DNA of 64,000 nucleotides from a virus. The stretch covers positions 1-64,000 of IMG/VR virus record IMGVR_UViG_3300004369_000011; one strand, written 5' to 3'. Both the position numbers and the translations under genes were made by a program. Below are positions 25,281 through 33,902 of the stretch, in pieces; the stretch's first letter is position 1, and each line of letters begins with the position of its first letter. The notes under the pieces were generated by a model. It was given only the letters and a program-made list of their open reading frames with translations. It did no database searches and was not told the DNA's origin.

Positions 25281-26792
25281 ATGGTTATTCGGAGACCGAT
25301 AGTCTTAGTCAGTGGTGCACTTGCTGAGCTTCCATTTGGCGACAGCATTATTACCACGGCTTCAGGAGGAACCCTTGTTGCCGGAAGTGGTCTTGCCGGT
25401 GGCGGCAATACTGATTCAACTATTCGTTTAGATGTAGCTTTAGCCGCGCAACCCAGCGGTTTAATTTTTGTCGGCTCTAATTTAAGTGTAGACGGAGCGG
25501 CAGCTCGAAAAGCTCAAGAGGCACTCGCCTCAGGTAATGATGCTTTATTAGATGCTTCTTTTGCTCTTGCGTCAGGTAATGCCGGTCTTCTAGAGGCTAG
25601 TAAAGCTTTAGCATCGGGTAATGCAGCATTAGTTGATTCTGTCACAGCTCAAGCTTCTGGTAATGCGGCTTTATTTATTGCAAGTAGTGCTTTAGCTTCG
25701 GGCGTTAATGCACAAGAAATTGGAGTTAGTGCGCTAGCTTCAGGTAATGCGGCTATTTTTGACGCTTTCGTAGCGCTTGCTTCTGGTAACGCTGCTTTAT
25801 CTTTATCTTCAACAGCTTTAGCTTCTGGTAATGCCGGATTAACTAACTCTGTTGTTGCTCTTGCTTCGGGTAATGCTGCTCTTGCCCTGTCTAGTACCGC
25901 ACTTGCATCCGGAAACGCTTCTTTAACTGTTGCTGACATTGCTTTATCTTCTGGGAATGCAAGTTTAGTAGTAGCTGTTTCAGCTTTAGCGTCAGGAAAC
26001 GCAGGGCTGGCAAACTCAGCTGTTGCTCTTGCTTCGGGTAACGCTTCGTTATCGGTTTCAGTCTCCGCATTAGCTTCTGGGAATGCAGCTCTTAATGTCT
26101 CAACCACAGCACTTGCTTCCGGTAATGCTGCCTTAACAGATGCAGAGGTAGCATTAGCCTCAGGTAACGCCGCTATTGTTTTATCTAATACTGCGTTAGC
26201 CTCTGGCCAGATAGCTCTTGATATAGCTAACACAGCCTTAGCTTCTGGTCTAGCAGCCGATAATAAAGCTAACACTGCTTTAGCTTCAGGTAATGCTGGA
26301 ATTATCATAGCTTTAGCTGCACTTGCCTCCGGTAACGCATCTCTTAGTACGGCTGCTCAAGCACTTGCTTCCGGTAACGCTGCCTTAATAGGTGCAGAAG
26401 TAGCATTAGCCTCGGGTAATGCGGGCATTTTTCTCGCTGTCGATGCACTTGCCTCCGGAAATAGTGCTTTAACACTCGGAGCAGTAGCACTTGCTTCTGG
26501 TAACGCAGGTTTAAATCTCGCATCAGCTGCTCTTGCCTCCGGTAACTCAGCTTTAGTTTTAGCTAATACTGCTTTATCGTCTGGAAATGCCGCTCTTAGT
26601 GTCGGCAATGTAGCTCTTGCCTCGGGCAACGCTTCTTTACTTGTTTCAACCAGTGCTCTAGCCTCTGGTAATGCCGCATTGTTCGTGGCTCCTCAAGCTC
26701 AAGCATCTGGAAACGCCGCCTTAGCGCTTTACTTTGCTAATCCTGGTTTATCTGAAGGGGATGCGATTGGTTTAATAATCGCTTTATCTTGA
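25281..26792 (+). CDS. Giant repeat tail fibre 1, 503 aa
   Basis: The N-terminal ~75 residues (LVAGSGLAGGGNTDSTIRLD, QPSGLIFVGSNLSVDG) form a short beta attachment module. Then come about 29 units (my count) of a 14-residue repeat ALASGNAALxxAxx. A 14-residue period equals two heptads, so a trimeric coiled-coil or related fibrous shaft is likely. It ends in SEGDAIGLIIALS, shared with neighbouring fibres. Ribosome-binding site GAGG lies 8 bases before the ATG. This is probably a host-recognition fibre. Confidence 0.85.
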   Translation: MVIRRPIVLVSGALAELPFGDSIITTASGGTLVAGSGLAGGGNTDSTIRLDVALAAQPSGLIFVGSNLSVDGAAARKAQEALASGNDALLDASFALASGNAGLLEASKALASGNAALVDSVTAQASGNAALFIASSALASGVNAQEIGVSALASGNAAIFDAFVALASGNAALSLSSTALASGNAGLTNSVVALASGNAALALSSTALASGNASLTVADIALSSGNASLVVAVSALASGNAGLANSAVALASGNASLSVSVSALASGNAALNVSTTALASGNAALTDAEVALASGNAAIVLSNTALASGQIALDIANTALASGLAADNKANTALASGNAGIIIALAALASGNASLSTAAQALASGNAALIGAEVALASGNAGIFLAVDALASGNSALTLGAVALASGNAGLNLASAALASGNSALVLANTALSSGNAALSVGNVALASGNASLLVSTSALASGNAALFVAPQAQASGNAALALYFANPGLSEGDAIGLIIALS

Positions 26793-28220
26793 TATGACTT
26801 CTAGACGCGGCCTTATCTATTCCGGCGGTTTTATTAGTGAAGCGTCGGATCAAGATGTTATACCTATTGTCGGTGATTTAATTGCCGGTAGTGGACTTGG
26901 AAATCGATTATTTTCGCTTGGGCAAAATGATTTTGTTCAAATACTTGTCTCAGCACAATCTTCAGGATTAATTTATACACCTGAGGGTACTTTAAGTCTA
27001 GACGGATCCGATATAAATCTTTCTGAACGAGCATTTGCTTCGGGTAATGCGGCTATTGTTTTGGCTGATACCTCTGTGGCTTCCGGAGACGCCGCAAATT
27101 TTTTAAGTAAGGAAGCACTAGCTTCAGGTAATGCCGCTCTTGTAACAGCTTTTGATGCTTTTAATACTTCTCAAACGGCTGTAGCGTTAACTTTTATAGC
27201 ACAAGCTTCAGGAAACGCTGCTCTTCTTTCAACTCAAGAGGCTTTAAGTTCTGGAAATTTAGCATTGAATGACACCTTTGCTGCGGTGTCTTCTGGAAAT
27301 TTTGCTGTACAAGCTGCGAACACTGCGGCCCTGTCGGGGTCTCAAGCAGTATTTATTGCAGATTCTGCTCAAACTTCCGGAAATGCGGCTTTATTTGATT
27401 TAACCGCTGCTATTGCATCTGGAGCTTTTGCAGTTTTTGTTTCAAATACAGCTGTTTCAAGTGGAGTCGAAGCAGTTCTTATTGCCTCATCCGCTTCTGC
27501 CTCCGGTGTCGAAGCAATTTTAGCTTCACAACAATCTTTACAAGCAGCTAATGCTGCTTTAATTCAAGCAAATGTTGCATTTGCTTCTGGTAATTTAGCG
27601 GTGGAAGCTTCCGCTTTTGCCGTTGCTTCGGGCAACGCAGCTTTAAACGCTTCTTTTACAGCACAAGCCTCCGGCAACGCGGCGGTAACCAATTCAGTGC
27701 TTGCGGTAGATAAATCTACAGACGCTACGGGAAAAGCCGTATTTGTGCATATTGTTAGTGATGATGCAGTTGAGACAAGTCAAAAAGCACTAGCTTCTGG
27801 TGCTGCTGTACCGCCAATTTCTACAGCGGCAATCGCGTCTGGTCAAGCTTCTTATGCTTTTTCCTCTGCAGCACAAGCTTCCGGAAACGCAGCTTTGCTA
27901 GTTATACCTAATGCGCAAGCATCTGGTAATGTTTCTATTTTTAATTCGTTACAAGCTTTATCTTCGGGTAATGCCTCTTTATCTGCTGTTTTTACTGCTC
28001 AACTATCGGGTAATGCAGCTTTATCTCTAGCTTCTACTGCATTTAGTTCTGGTAATTTTTCTATCGGAGCTTCCTTAACAGCGTTAGCTTCTGGTAACGA
28101 GGCAGTACTTTATTCTAGTACTGCTCAATTAAATTCCAATCAAGCTATTTCTTCTGGTTTGTACGTTACTTTATCCGGTAATGAGGCGTTGAGCGACAGC
28201 GTGGAGGCCTTAGCTTCTGG
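25520..28220 (+). repeat. 42-bp imperfect tandem repeats coding for the fibre shafts
   Basis: Over 50 imperfect 42-bp units in two genes encode the ALASGNAAL shaft. Units differ at synonymous and a few variable positions, so they are protein-level repeats and not a CRISPR array. They give ample homology for length change by recombination. Confidence 0.9.
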
Positions 28221-28302
28221 GAACGCAGCTTTAGAGTTAATTGCGGGCAACCCTCCTATTAACGCAGATAGCATACTAGGTTTAGTATTTGCGATAAGTT
28301 GA
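26794..28302 (+). CDS. Giant repeat tail fibre 2, 502 aa
   Basis: Starts one base after fibre 1 stops. The N-terminal module (GDLIAGSGLGNRLFSLGQND, QSSGLIYTPEGTLSLDG) corresponds to that of fibre 1. The shaft uses the same 14-residue unit but is more degenerate (SSGN, ASGV, LSGN variants). It ends NADSILGLVFAIS. The pair arose by duplication and has diverged, offering two versions of a receptor-binding shaft or a heteromeric fibre. Confidence 0.85.
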   Translation: MTSRRGLIYSGGFISEASDQDVIPIVGDLIAGSGLGNRLFSLGQNDFVQILVSAQSSGLIYTPEGTLSLDGSDINLSERAFASGNAAIVLADTSVASGDAANFLSKEALASGNAALVTAFDAFNTSQTAVALTFIAQASGNAALLSTQEALSSGNLALNDTFAAVSSGNFAVQAANTAALSGSQAVFIADSAQTSGNAALFDLTAAIASGAFAVFVSNTAVSSGVEAVLIASSASASGVEAILASQQSLQAANAALIQANVAFASGNLAVEASAFAVASGNAALNASFTAQASGNAAVTNSVLAVDKSTDATGKAVFVHIVSDDAVETSQKALASGAAVPPISTAAIASGQASYAFSSAAQASGNAALLVIPNAQASGNVSIFNSLQALSSGNASLSAVFTAQLSGNAALSLASTAFSSGNFSIGASLTALASGNEAVLYSSTAQLNSNQAISSGLYVTLSGNEALSDSVEALASGNAALELIAGNPPINADSILGLVFAIS

Positions 28303-28398
28303 CCCGAATGGTTGAGCTTTATAACGGCACACGGAGAGACCTGACGCAAGCGTGGTTGAGGAGACTATGGCAAGCTTTTTTAACGTCGCTACGGCTAA

Positions 28399-28497
28399 TG
28401 TCGATACTGGCCCAGTTACGCTGCTCTTGCTTTAATTATTAATAACCCACCCGTGGACCAAGGTTCGTTTATTGGTCTGATTATGGCTCTGAGTTAA
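28399..28497 (+). pseudogene. Remnant of a third repeat fibre (C-terminal end only)
   Basis: The frame opens after a stop at 28396-28398 and reads YAALALIINNPPVDQGSFIG followed by LIMALS and TAA. This aligns with the last 25 residues of fibre 1 (AALALYFANP...IGLIIALS) and fibre 2. There is no matching N-terminus: the 100 bases upstream are in shifted frames. A GTG at 28453 could start a 14-residue peptide, but the simplest reading is a decayed fibre gene. Confidence 0.65.
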
Positions 28498-28600
28498 AAG
28501 CCAGTCGTTTGTCTGTTTATTTTTTTTCGGCGCCCTTACTGAGCTATTTGTGGCATGCCTATAGTAGTATCAGTTGTTGGTTTATCTTAACTTAATTCTT

Positions 28601-29272
28601 ATGCACCCTGACATCACTAATACTCTTAATTATTGCCCAGAAGCATCTTTATCCTCGTTTATTAAGGAGTATGATGGTTACTTTACTGATGACTTAGTTT
28701 CTCGGATACTGTCGGAGTACACCTACGACGACCCTTGTTATTGTGACTCTGGCATCAATCAAAATGGTTCTCACGATATTACGACAAATCAGAGTATAAG
28801 GTCCTCTCGTACGTTGCTAATTTCCGCACCAGAGGTAAAAGCAAAAAACCCTTCTGTGCGAGAGAGTATCGATGCTGAAATCTATAGTATTTTAAATAAT
28901 GTTATTACTGAATATGTTAGTGACGTGATGCCTTTGGCCCGAGTTAGTGCCGACTCAGGCTATGAGCTGACCTCTTACGCAAAAGGCTCTTTTTTCAGAG
29001 AACATATCGATACGTTCTATCCTTCAGAATCTGCTCATTTATCTAGTATGGATATGGTTCTTGCAAGAGCCGCAGCTAGTAGGCAACTTTCTATTTCTAT
29101 CCAATTAAACGAAGAATATGAGGGAGGTGAGTTAACTTTTTACGATAAAAAACACACAGTTACGAAGAAAAAAGGATTAATAACTGTTTTTCCGTCGAAC
29201 AACTTGTTTCCTCATCAAGTAACCCCCGTGGAAGCAGGTATTCGTTATTCAATTGTCACTTGGTTCTCCTGA
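28601..29272 (+). CDS. 2-oxoglutarate/Fe(II) oxygenase, prolyl-4-hydroxylase type
   Basis: I prefer the ATG at 28601 over a TTG at 28574. The core shows SYAKGSFFREHIDTFYP (the HxD of the facial triad), LNEEYEGGELTFYD and FPHQVTPVEAGIRYSIVTWF (distal His and the 2-oxoglutarate-binding Arg). That order is the P4H-like double-stranded beta helix. The enzyme would hydroxylate a substrate using O2 and 2-oxoglutarate. It lies right after the fibres; targets may be fibre residues, host proteins or glycans, which sequence cannot decide. Confidence 0.85.
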   Translation: MHPDITNTLNYCPEASLSSFIKEYDGYFTDDLVSRILSEYTYDDPCYCDSGINQNGSHDITTNQSIRSSRTLLISAPEVKAKNPSVRESIDAEIYSILNNVITEYVSDVMPLARVSADSGYELTSYAKGSFFREHIDTFYPSESAHLSSMDMVLARAAASRQLSISIQLNEEYEGGELTFYDKKHTVTKKKGLITVFPSNNLFPHQVTPVEAGIRYSIVTWFS

Positions 29273-29340
29273 TTTTTTCTACCCTTTCAGTAACGAGATC
29301 GGTTCTGCTAAGATTACTGTATTCATCGGTTGCGGGTCTT

Positions 29341-29661
29341 ATGGCCACGTTTTACAATCGTGTCGTCAGAAACGTGGACACGGCCAAAATTGTAGCATTT
29401 CAGTCTTCTTCGGATAGTACCATCATCCTGAGCATGCTGTGTGCTAATACTGATGGAGCTAACAACGCTGACATCACGATTCAGCAGGATGACGCTAGCA
29501 ATACTGTCGAAGCATATGTCGCCTTTACACTCCCTGTCCCCGCTGACGCAAACGTTGATGCGATCAGTAATAAAATGATTCTGCCAAGCGGCAAAAAAAT
29601 TGCTGTTTCTGCCAGCTCCAGTGGCAAGCTTGATGTGATTGTTAGCTATGTAGAGGTCTAA
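29341..29661 (+). CDS. Small structural-type protein, 106 aa
   Basis: The start is ATG at 29341; the earlier frame opening at 29260 overlaps the oxygenase. Begins MATFYNRVVRNVDTAKIVAF. A predicted all-beta protein (TIILSMLCANTDGANNADIT) of a type often next to cyanophage tail genes. It has C-rich codon use, so may be well expressed. Possibly a tail or fibre-base protein. Confidence 0.65.
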   Translation: MATFYNRVVRNVDTAKIVAFQSSSDSTIILSMLCANTDGANNADITIQQDDASNTVEAYVAFTLPVPADANVDAISNKMILPSGKKIAVSASSSGKLDVIVSYVEV

Positions 29662-29663
29662 TT

Positions 29664-30410
29664 ATGGGTCAGTCGAACTGGAGCGCTTCTTTATTTTATA
29701 AAGAGGACGCAGACCCCTTTTTCCTCCCTTACCGTTTCAAACTTCCAGATGGAAGTTCTAGATACGCTTCAGATTGTTCACTCGAAGATATACATCTAGC
29801 AGGTTTTAAGGGGCCTGCGCCTCAGCCTCCTATTCCTTCTGAAGATACGTTAGAGGCCTCGTGGGACTCTAACTCAGAGTCATGGATTTTTACCCCTAAA
29901 CAGAATATCTCAGCCGTGTTAGAGAGTAAGTTGTGTCTCGCTGATATTAAACAACGTCTAAAATATTGTATGCCAGATGGACCTTTAGACGGTCCTGAAG
30001 AGTATAAAGAGGCTGTTTATAAATATAGAGGGCATCTCTTTACGCTACTTCATGAGTGTGAAGAACATGGTCATCTATTAACTTACGGTGATTTAGCTTT
30101 CGAACCACCGGATGTTTCTATCGCTACTTGGGATAACGTAAAACAGAGGCAGATAAATTATTTTGAAACGGAAAAACATAACCTTCGTTCCATTTACGAA
30201 TCTCAGGGGGCTATCCCTTCTCCATCTAATGTTTTAGTGTCAGGTTTTTGGGAAGTTAATTCAGTCCCAGATGATTGGGTGCTGGGTTTTGGACCTATAG
30301 CAGCGTATACTCTTCAGAATAATATTATTCCACCCAGTGGGTATGAGATAGCCACGGTTCATATCGAGCCTTCGGGTTATTACTACATAGTCCCGGCAGA
30401 TTCTCCTTAA
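29664..30410 (+). CDS. Hypothetical tail-region protein, 248 aa
   Basis: No family recognised. The N-terminal 60 residues (FFLPYRFKLPDGSSRYASDC) resemble the start of phage tail or tail-assembly proteins. The middle is charged and helical (YKEAVYKYRGHLFTLLHECE). The C-terminus is beta-rich. It sits between a small structural gene and the collar-domain genes. Confidence 0.6.
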   Translation: MGQSNWSASLFYKEDADPFFLPYRFKLPDGSSRYASDCSLEDIHLAGFKGPAPQPPIPSEDTLEASWDSNSESWIFTPKQNISAVLESKLCLADIKQRLKYCMPDGPLDGPEEYKEAVYKYRGHLFTLLHECEEHGHLLTYGDLAFEPPDVSIATWDNVKQRQINYFETEKHNLRSIYESQGAIPSPSNVLVSGFWEVNSVPDDWVLGFGPIAAYTLQNNIIPPSGYEIATVHIEPSGYYYIVPADSP

Positions 30411-30475
30411 TTCGATTATTATCTAGGTAGTCCTTGCTCCGCTTTCTTTTTTCTTTACCCACCCGCTGCTGATCG

Positions 30476-31513
30476 ATGCCTAATAATAAAAAGATTGGAA
30501 ATCAGACAGGTAGTGTTCCCCTACCTACTTCTCAGTCTGCTGGAGGTAGCTTCGTCTCTAATGAAGTTGCACGTTTCGTTGCTTTGAATCAGTGGCCTAA
30601 ACCTTCGACTGGTTTAGTTACCTCGGCTGGTGATTATATTTTTGCACTATCCTCAGGTACTGTTACAGAGGCTAGTGGTGCCTATGGTTTCCTCGTTGCA
30701 TACGGTAACGAAGTATCCCGAACGCTTTATCCGAGTCTTTTTGACCGAATTGGTACTAATTACGGCGACGGTAACGGCACCACTACTTTTAACTTACCCG
30801 AGGTCTGGGGAGACTATGGGTACCTGAAAGGAGCCTCTACTCCCTCCGGTGTTACTCAATCTGGTTGTCTACCTTTTCATACTCATTCTATTAGTTGTAA
30901 AGTTACATATTCCACTCCTATATGGTTTGTTCCTCAGACAACCCCCAATCAGTCACGAACAATTTATACATCTTATGATGGTCAACGATCAAATGAAGGT
31001 GCTCACAAGGAGGTTGTCCCTCTTATTACTACTGCTGAAACCGTAGGGGTACCCGTTGGGTGTGCCATTCAGTTTTTCTTGCCTAGCACTGTTGCATCGC
31101 TAGCTGCTGTATTACCGGATTCTGTTCTTATTGCCAGTGGACAGGCAATTAGTCGTAATGGATATGATCTACTGTTTGAAAGATTAGGAACCACCTACGG
31201 TTCGGGCGACGGCTCCACAACATTTAATATTCCTGACCTTAGAGGGGTCTTCCTAAGGGCACCGTCTGCTGATAAGGCTGTGCAACCTTTACCGCATATT
31301 ACTGGTTCAGGGTATGCGCTTTCCGCAACTATTAAACACGCCCATGCTTTTAGCGCTTACACAAACGACGTCGCTCAAGGTTCTGCCGGAGGCCCTGCTG
31401 GTGACGGTGAAATGACACCGCCTGCCTCGGGTCCCTCTAGTATCGGTGGATCCGAGTCCCGAGGACGCAATTTCCTCTGCTTAAATTGTATTGTTACTTC
31501 AGGTACTATTTAA
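30476..31513 (+). CDS. Tail fibre with two phage collar domains
   Basis: 345 residues. LYPSLFDRIGTNYGDGNGTT followed by TFNLPEVWGDY is one phage tail collar module. YDLLFERLGTTYGSGDGSTT followed by TFNIPDLRGVFLRA is a second. The collar domain caps short tail fibres or baseplate spikes (PF07484). Two copies in one chain suggest internal duplication. It is followed after two bases by another collar-like gene. Confidence 0.88.
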   Translation: MPNNKKIGNQTGSVPLPTSQSAGGSFVSNEVARFVALNQWPKPSTGLVTSAGDYIFALSSGTVTEASGAYGFLVAYGNEVSRTLYPSLFDRIGTNYGDGNGTTTFNLPEVWGDYGYLKGASTPSGVTQSGCLPFHTHSISCKVTYSTPIWFVPQTTPNQSRTIYTSYDGQRSNEGAHKEVVPLITTAETVGVPVGCAIQFFLPSTVASLAAVLPDSVLIASGQAISRNGYDLLFERLGTTYGSGDGSTTFNIPDLRGVFLRAPSADKAVQPLPHITGSGYALSATIKHAHAFSAYTNDVAQGSAGGPAGDGEMTPPASGPSSIGGSESRGRNFLCLNCIVTSGTI

Positions 31514-31515
31514 TC

Positions 31516-32034
31516 ATGCTCGGTCAAGTCGTTTACTCCAGCTACTATCGCGGACTGTCGTACATCGACGGTACCAATAAACAGTTTGTTTATTTAAACG
31601 GTCAAGTAATTGACCGTGCCACATTCCCCGTGTTAGATCCGTTCTTCGCTGCAGGAACTTACGGAAGCACCCTTTCGGATATCGTCCTTCCTGATCTTAC
31701 TCATGTCTATTGGCGAGGTATCGATTTAGGGAGGGGGGCTGATGTAGATAAAGCATCTAGAATAACTACTTCCGGTACAGACCCAACGGGAGATAACTTA
31801 GGTGCTTACCAAGATGCTGCCATGCTCCAGCATACTCATGCTAATGGTACGTGCCCTGATTACGGTAGTTTTATAAACGGAAGTAATTTTAGTAACGTTC
31901 GATTAACCGGCGGCACACGTGACACATCTAGTACTCCAGTTATTCAGGGGAGTGGTGTTTTTGCCTCTGGGACAGTCACAACAAGTTTTGATCTCGCTTC
32001 TGTTACTTATTTTCCTTACTTAGGGGTCGATTAA
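31516..32034 (+). CDS. Collar-domain tail protein, 172 aa
   Basis: ATG at 31516, after the collar gene's stop. FVYLNGQVIDRATFPVLDPF, AAGTYGSTLSDIVLPDLTHV and YWRGIDLGRG follow the tail collar pattern with a shortened N-terminus. Probably a partner or tip of the preceding fibre. Confidence 0.75.
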   Translation: MLGQVVYSSYYRGLSYIDGTNKQFVYLNGQVIDRATFPVLDPFFAAGTYGSTLSDIVLPDLTHVYWRGIDLGRGADVDKASRITTSGTDPTGDNLGAYQDAAMLQHTHANGTCPDYGSFINGSNFSNVRLTGGTRDTSSTPVIQGSGVFASGTVTTSFDLASVTYFPYLGVD

Positions 32035-32044
32035 CTTAGTTGTA

Positions 32045-32629
32045 TTAGTAGAAGTTAAAAGAGATTGAGATACGCTCTTTTTCGTCCGTTGCCGGCGGCA
32101 TTACGTAATGGAGTAAATGTCCTGGGAAGAAATATAATGAGTTAGCTTTTGGTATAGCTTCTACTGATGGGGGCTCTTGATACCTAAGAGGGCTTGCTGT
32201 ATCTGGGCGAATTACTGTAAGTGGGCCTGGGTCTTCTGGTACTTGAGCATAGTAAATGGCGATATATTTAGTTGCACCGTGGGCATGAGGCACATTAAAT
32301 TGATTTTTTTCGTTTATGTTTACCCACCATTCGTAGGTACCGTTTAGTGGTGTCGATATACCTACAGCTCCGGGTACGATGTTTTTACATATTTCGTTTA
32401 CTGTGCTGACTAATTTTTTTAGTTCTGGTAAATCTGTTTTTGTAATTAACTTACTTTGCCAGCCTCCGATGTTGCTTAATTTTCTACCTTCGGGATCTTC
32501 TTCTCTTAATGAGAGGCATTCTCGACTAATTGTTTCGCTATCGACTGTAGGCTCGCACAGCAGAATAAATTGAGGGAATATGAAATCTACCAGGAGACTA
32601 TCGGGACGTATAAGTTTTTGGTTTTCCAT
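32045..32629 (-). CDS. 2OG-Fe(II) oxygenase-like protein (PF13759 type), 194 aa
   Basis: The C-terminal 110 residues contain WWVNINEKNQFNVPHAHGAT, YYAQVPEDPGPLTV, and FFPGHLLHYVMPP followed by RISISFNFY. These match the His motifs and final Arg/Asn strand of the putative 2OG-Fe(II) oxygenase family PF13759 found in many marine phages. It is on the minus strand and diverges from another oxygenase gene 57 bases away. Probable hydroxylase of unknown substrate. Confidence 0.8.
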   Translation of the reverse strand: MENQKLIRPDSLLVDFIFPQFILLCEPTVDSETISRECLSLREEDPEGRKLSNIGGWQSKLITKTDLPELKKLVSTVNEICKNIVPGAVGISTPLNGTYEWWVNINEKNQFNVPHAHGATKYIAIYYAQVPEDPGPLTVIRPDTASPLRYQEPPSVEAIPKANSLYFFPGHLLHYVMPPATDEKERISISFNFY

Positions 32630-32686
32630 AAAACGAACGGTCGCAGTAGCAGTATAATACTACAGCTCTTTATCTCTTTACCTTAG

Positions 32687-33226
32687 GTGGCTGAACGGAT
32701 CTTTCGTATTCGAAATGTTTTTAGCCAAGGTCAAATACAGAAAACTTTAGACCTTTTAGATGACTACAGGGAGAATCCCTTTAAACCAGGGTGGAAATTT
32801 ACTACAGTTAGCTTCCCGGACTCCTCTAATGTTTTCTGGAACTTAGATCTTAAGCGAGATACGTTCTTTACTGAGGAATTATTTACCACCATTAAAGAAA
32901 CCATAGAAACAGAGTTTAATGAACTCGTTGAGTTGTATGATGTATATGCAAATGGACATACTGCTGGTTCGCGAGGTGATATGCATCGAGACGGTCCTGA
33001 TAATTTCAGAACTTTTTTAATATACTGTAATCGAGAGTGGAATATTGAACATTGCGGAGGCACAGTATTTTTTGATGAGTATAAGAACGACTACATAACA
33101 CATCAATTTATTCCTTTTGACTGTATTTATTTTCACGCAAACGTTGAACATTTTTCACAAACAGTTTCACATAGCTTTAGAGGTTTACGTACCAGTATCG
33201 CCTTCAAACTTAAACTTGCTACCTAG
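32687..33226 (+). CDS. 2OG-Fe(II) oxygenase-like protein, 179 aa
   Basis: GTG start. GDMHRDGPDNFRTFLIYCNR supplies the HxD pair and FHANVEHFSQTVSHSFRGLR the distal His and Arg. The order and spacing fit a prolyl-hydroxylase-like fold. A TATAAT-like sequence occurs at about 32653-32658. It overlaps the convergent minus-strand JmjC-like gene by four bases. Confidence 0.75.
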   Translation: MAERIFRIRNVFSQGQIQKTLDLLDDYRENPFKPGWKFTTVSFPDSSNVFWNLDLKRDTFFTEELFTTIKETIETEFNELVELYDVYANGHTAGSRGDMHRDGPDNFRTFLIYCNREWNIEHCGGTVFFDEYKNDYITHQFIPFDCIYFHANVEHFSQTVSHSFRGLRTSIAFKLKLAT

Positions 33227-33867
33227 ATAGATATCCAAGTTCTGTCTTGCTTACAACTAGGATCATTGGTCTGTACCATCGGAAAACTAACAGAAAATCT
33301 TTTGGTTTGCGAAATAGCTAAATGAGGGTAGTATTTAGGTATTGTTATAGTATCTCCTGGACTGAGCACTTCATCTATTAAAACTTTTTCGTTTATTTTT
33401 AAATTACCTTGTTTATTTACATCTCTATTTTCTAACTTAGGCCAGACTTTAAACCGTGTCTTTCCTTCACACTGAACTATATAGTTGTCAGCATTATCCC
33501 AATGAATTCCAAAAGGATGTGCAGTCTCTGGGTTTAAACAGATGTATATGTGTGCGTCTGCCTGGCATTGATAAATTTCTTCCAGTTGTTTTGCTTTCTC
33601 GTTTAATTTTTTTGTAAATCTTGACGCATCTCGAAGATAGCAAACGTAATTCTCTAGCATTTTTTTTGATAAACTCGGCGGCCATGTATTAATGTCCGTT
33701 GTCCAACAATCATGAGGCCACTCTACCTCTGCGCTACCTAATACGACAAAACGCCCCGTGGTTATAAGTGGCCTCGTGTTAAAAATTACGCTTAATTCCT
33801 CTCTTGTAAGTAGATTTTTACAGTCTCCTCTTTTCAGGACTGGCCCTTCGATCTGCTTTGTTCCCAT
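33223..33867 (-). CDS. JmjC/cupin-like 2OG-Fe(II) oxygenase, 214 aa
   Basis: HPFGIHWDNADNYIVQCEGK gives HxD. RFKVWP, LSPGDTITIPKYYPHLA (distal His) and KRFSVSFPMV follow in the order of cupin_8/JmjC oxygenases. These hydroxylate protein side chains in bacteria and eukaryotes. Substrate unknown. It lies among four other oxygenase-like genes in the fibre/tail region. Confidence 0.75.
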   Translation of the reverse strand: MGTKQIEGPVLKRGDCKNLLTREELSVIFNTRPLITTGRFVVLGSAEVEWPHDCWTTDINTWPPSLSKKMLENYVCYLRDASRFTKKLNEKAKQLEEIYQCQADAHIYICLNPETAHPFGIHWDNADNYIVQCEGKTRFKVWPKLENRDVNKQGNLKINEKVLIDEVLSPGDTITIPKYYPHLAISQTKRFSVSFPMVQTNDPSCKQDRTWISI

Positions 33868-33902
33868 CGTGGTAGTATAGCATCACTAAGTTTATTACAT
33901 TC

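Noticed and set aside
25649-26629. Long minus-strand frames across the fibre repeats (repeated ALPEAxA)
   Set aside because: They are the reverse reading of the ASGNAAL repeats in fibre 1 and have no independent start signals or family features.
25520-28220. Possible CRISPR-like array
   Set aside because: The 42-bp units are imperfect coding repeats without unique spacers and continue one open frame.
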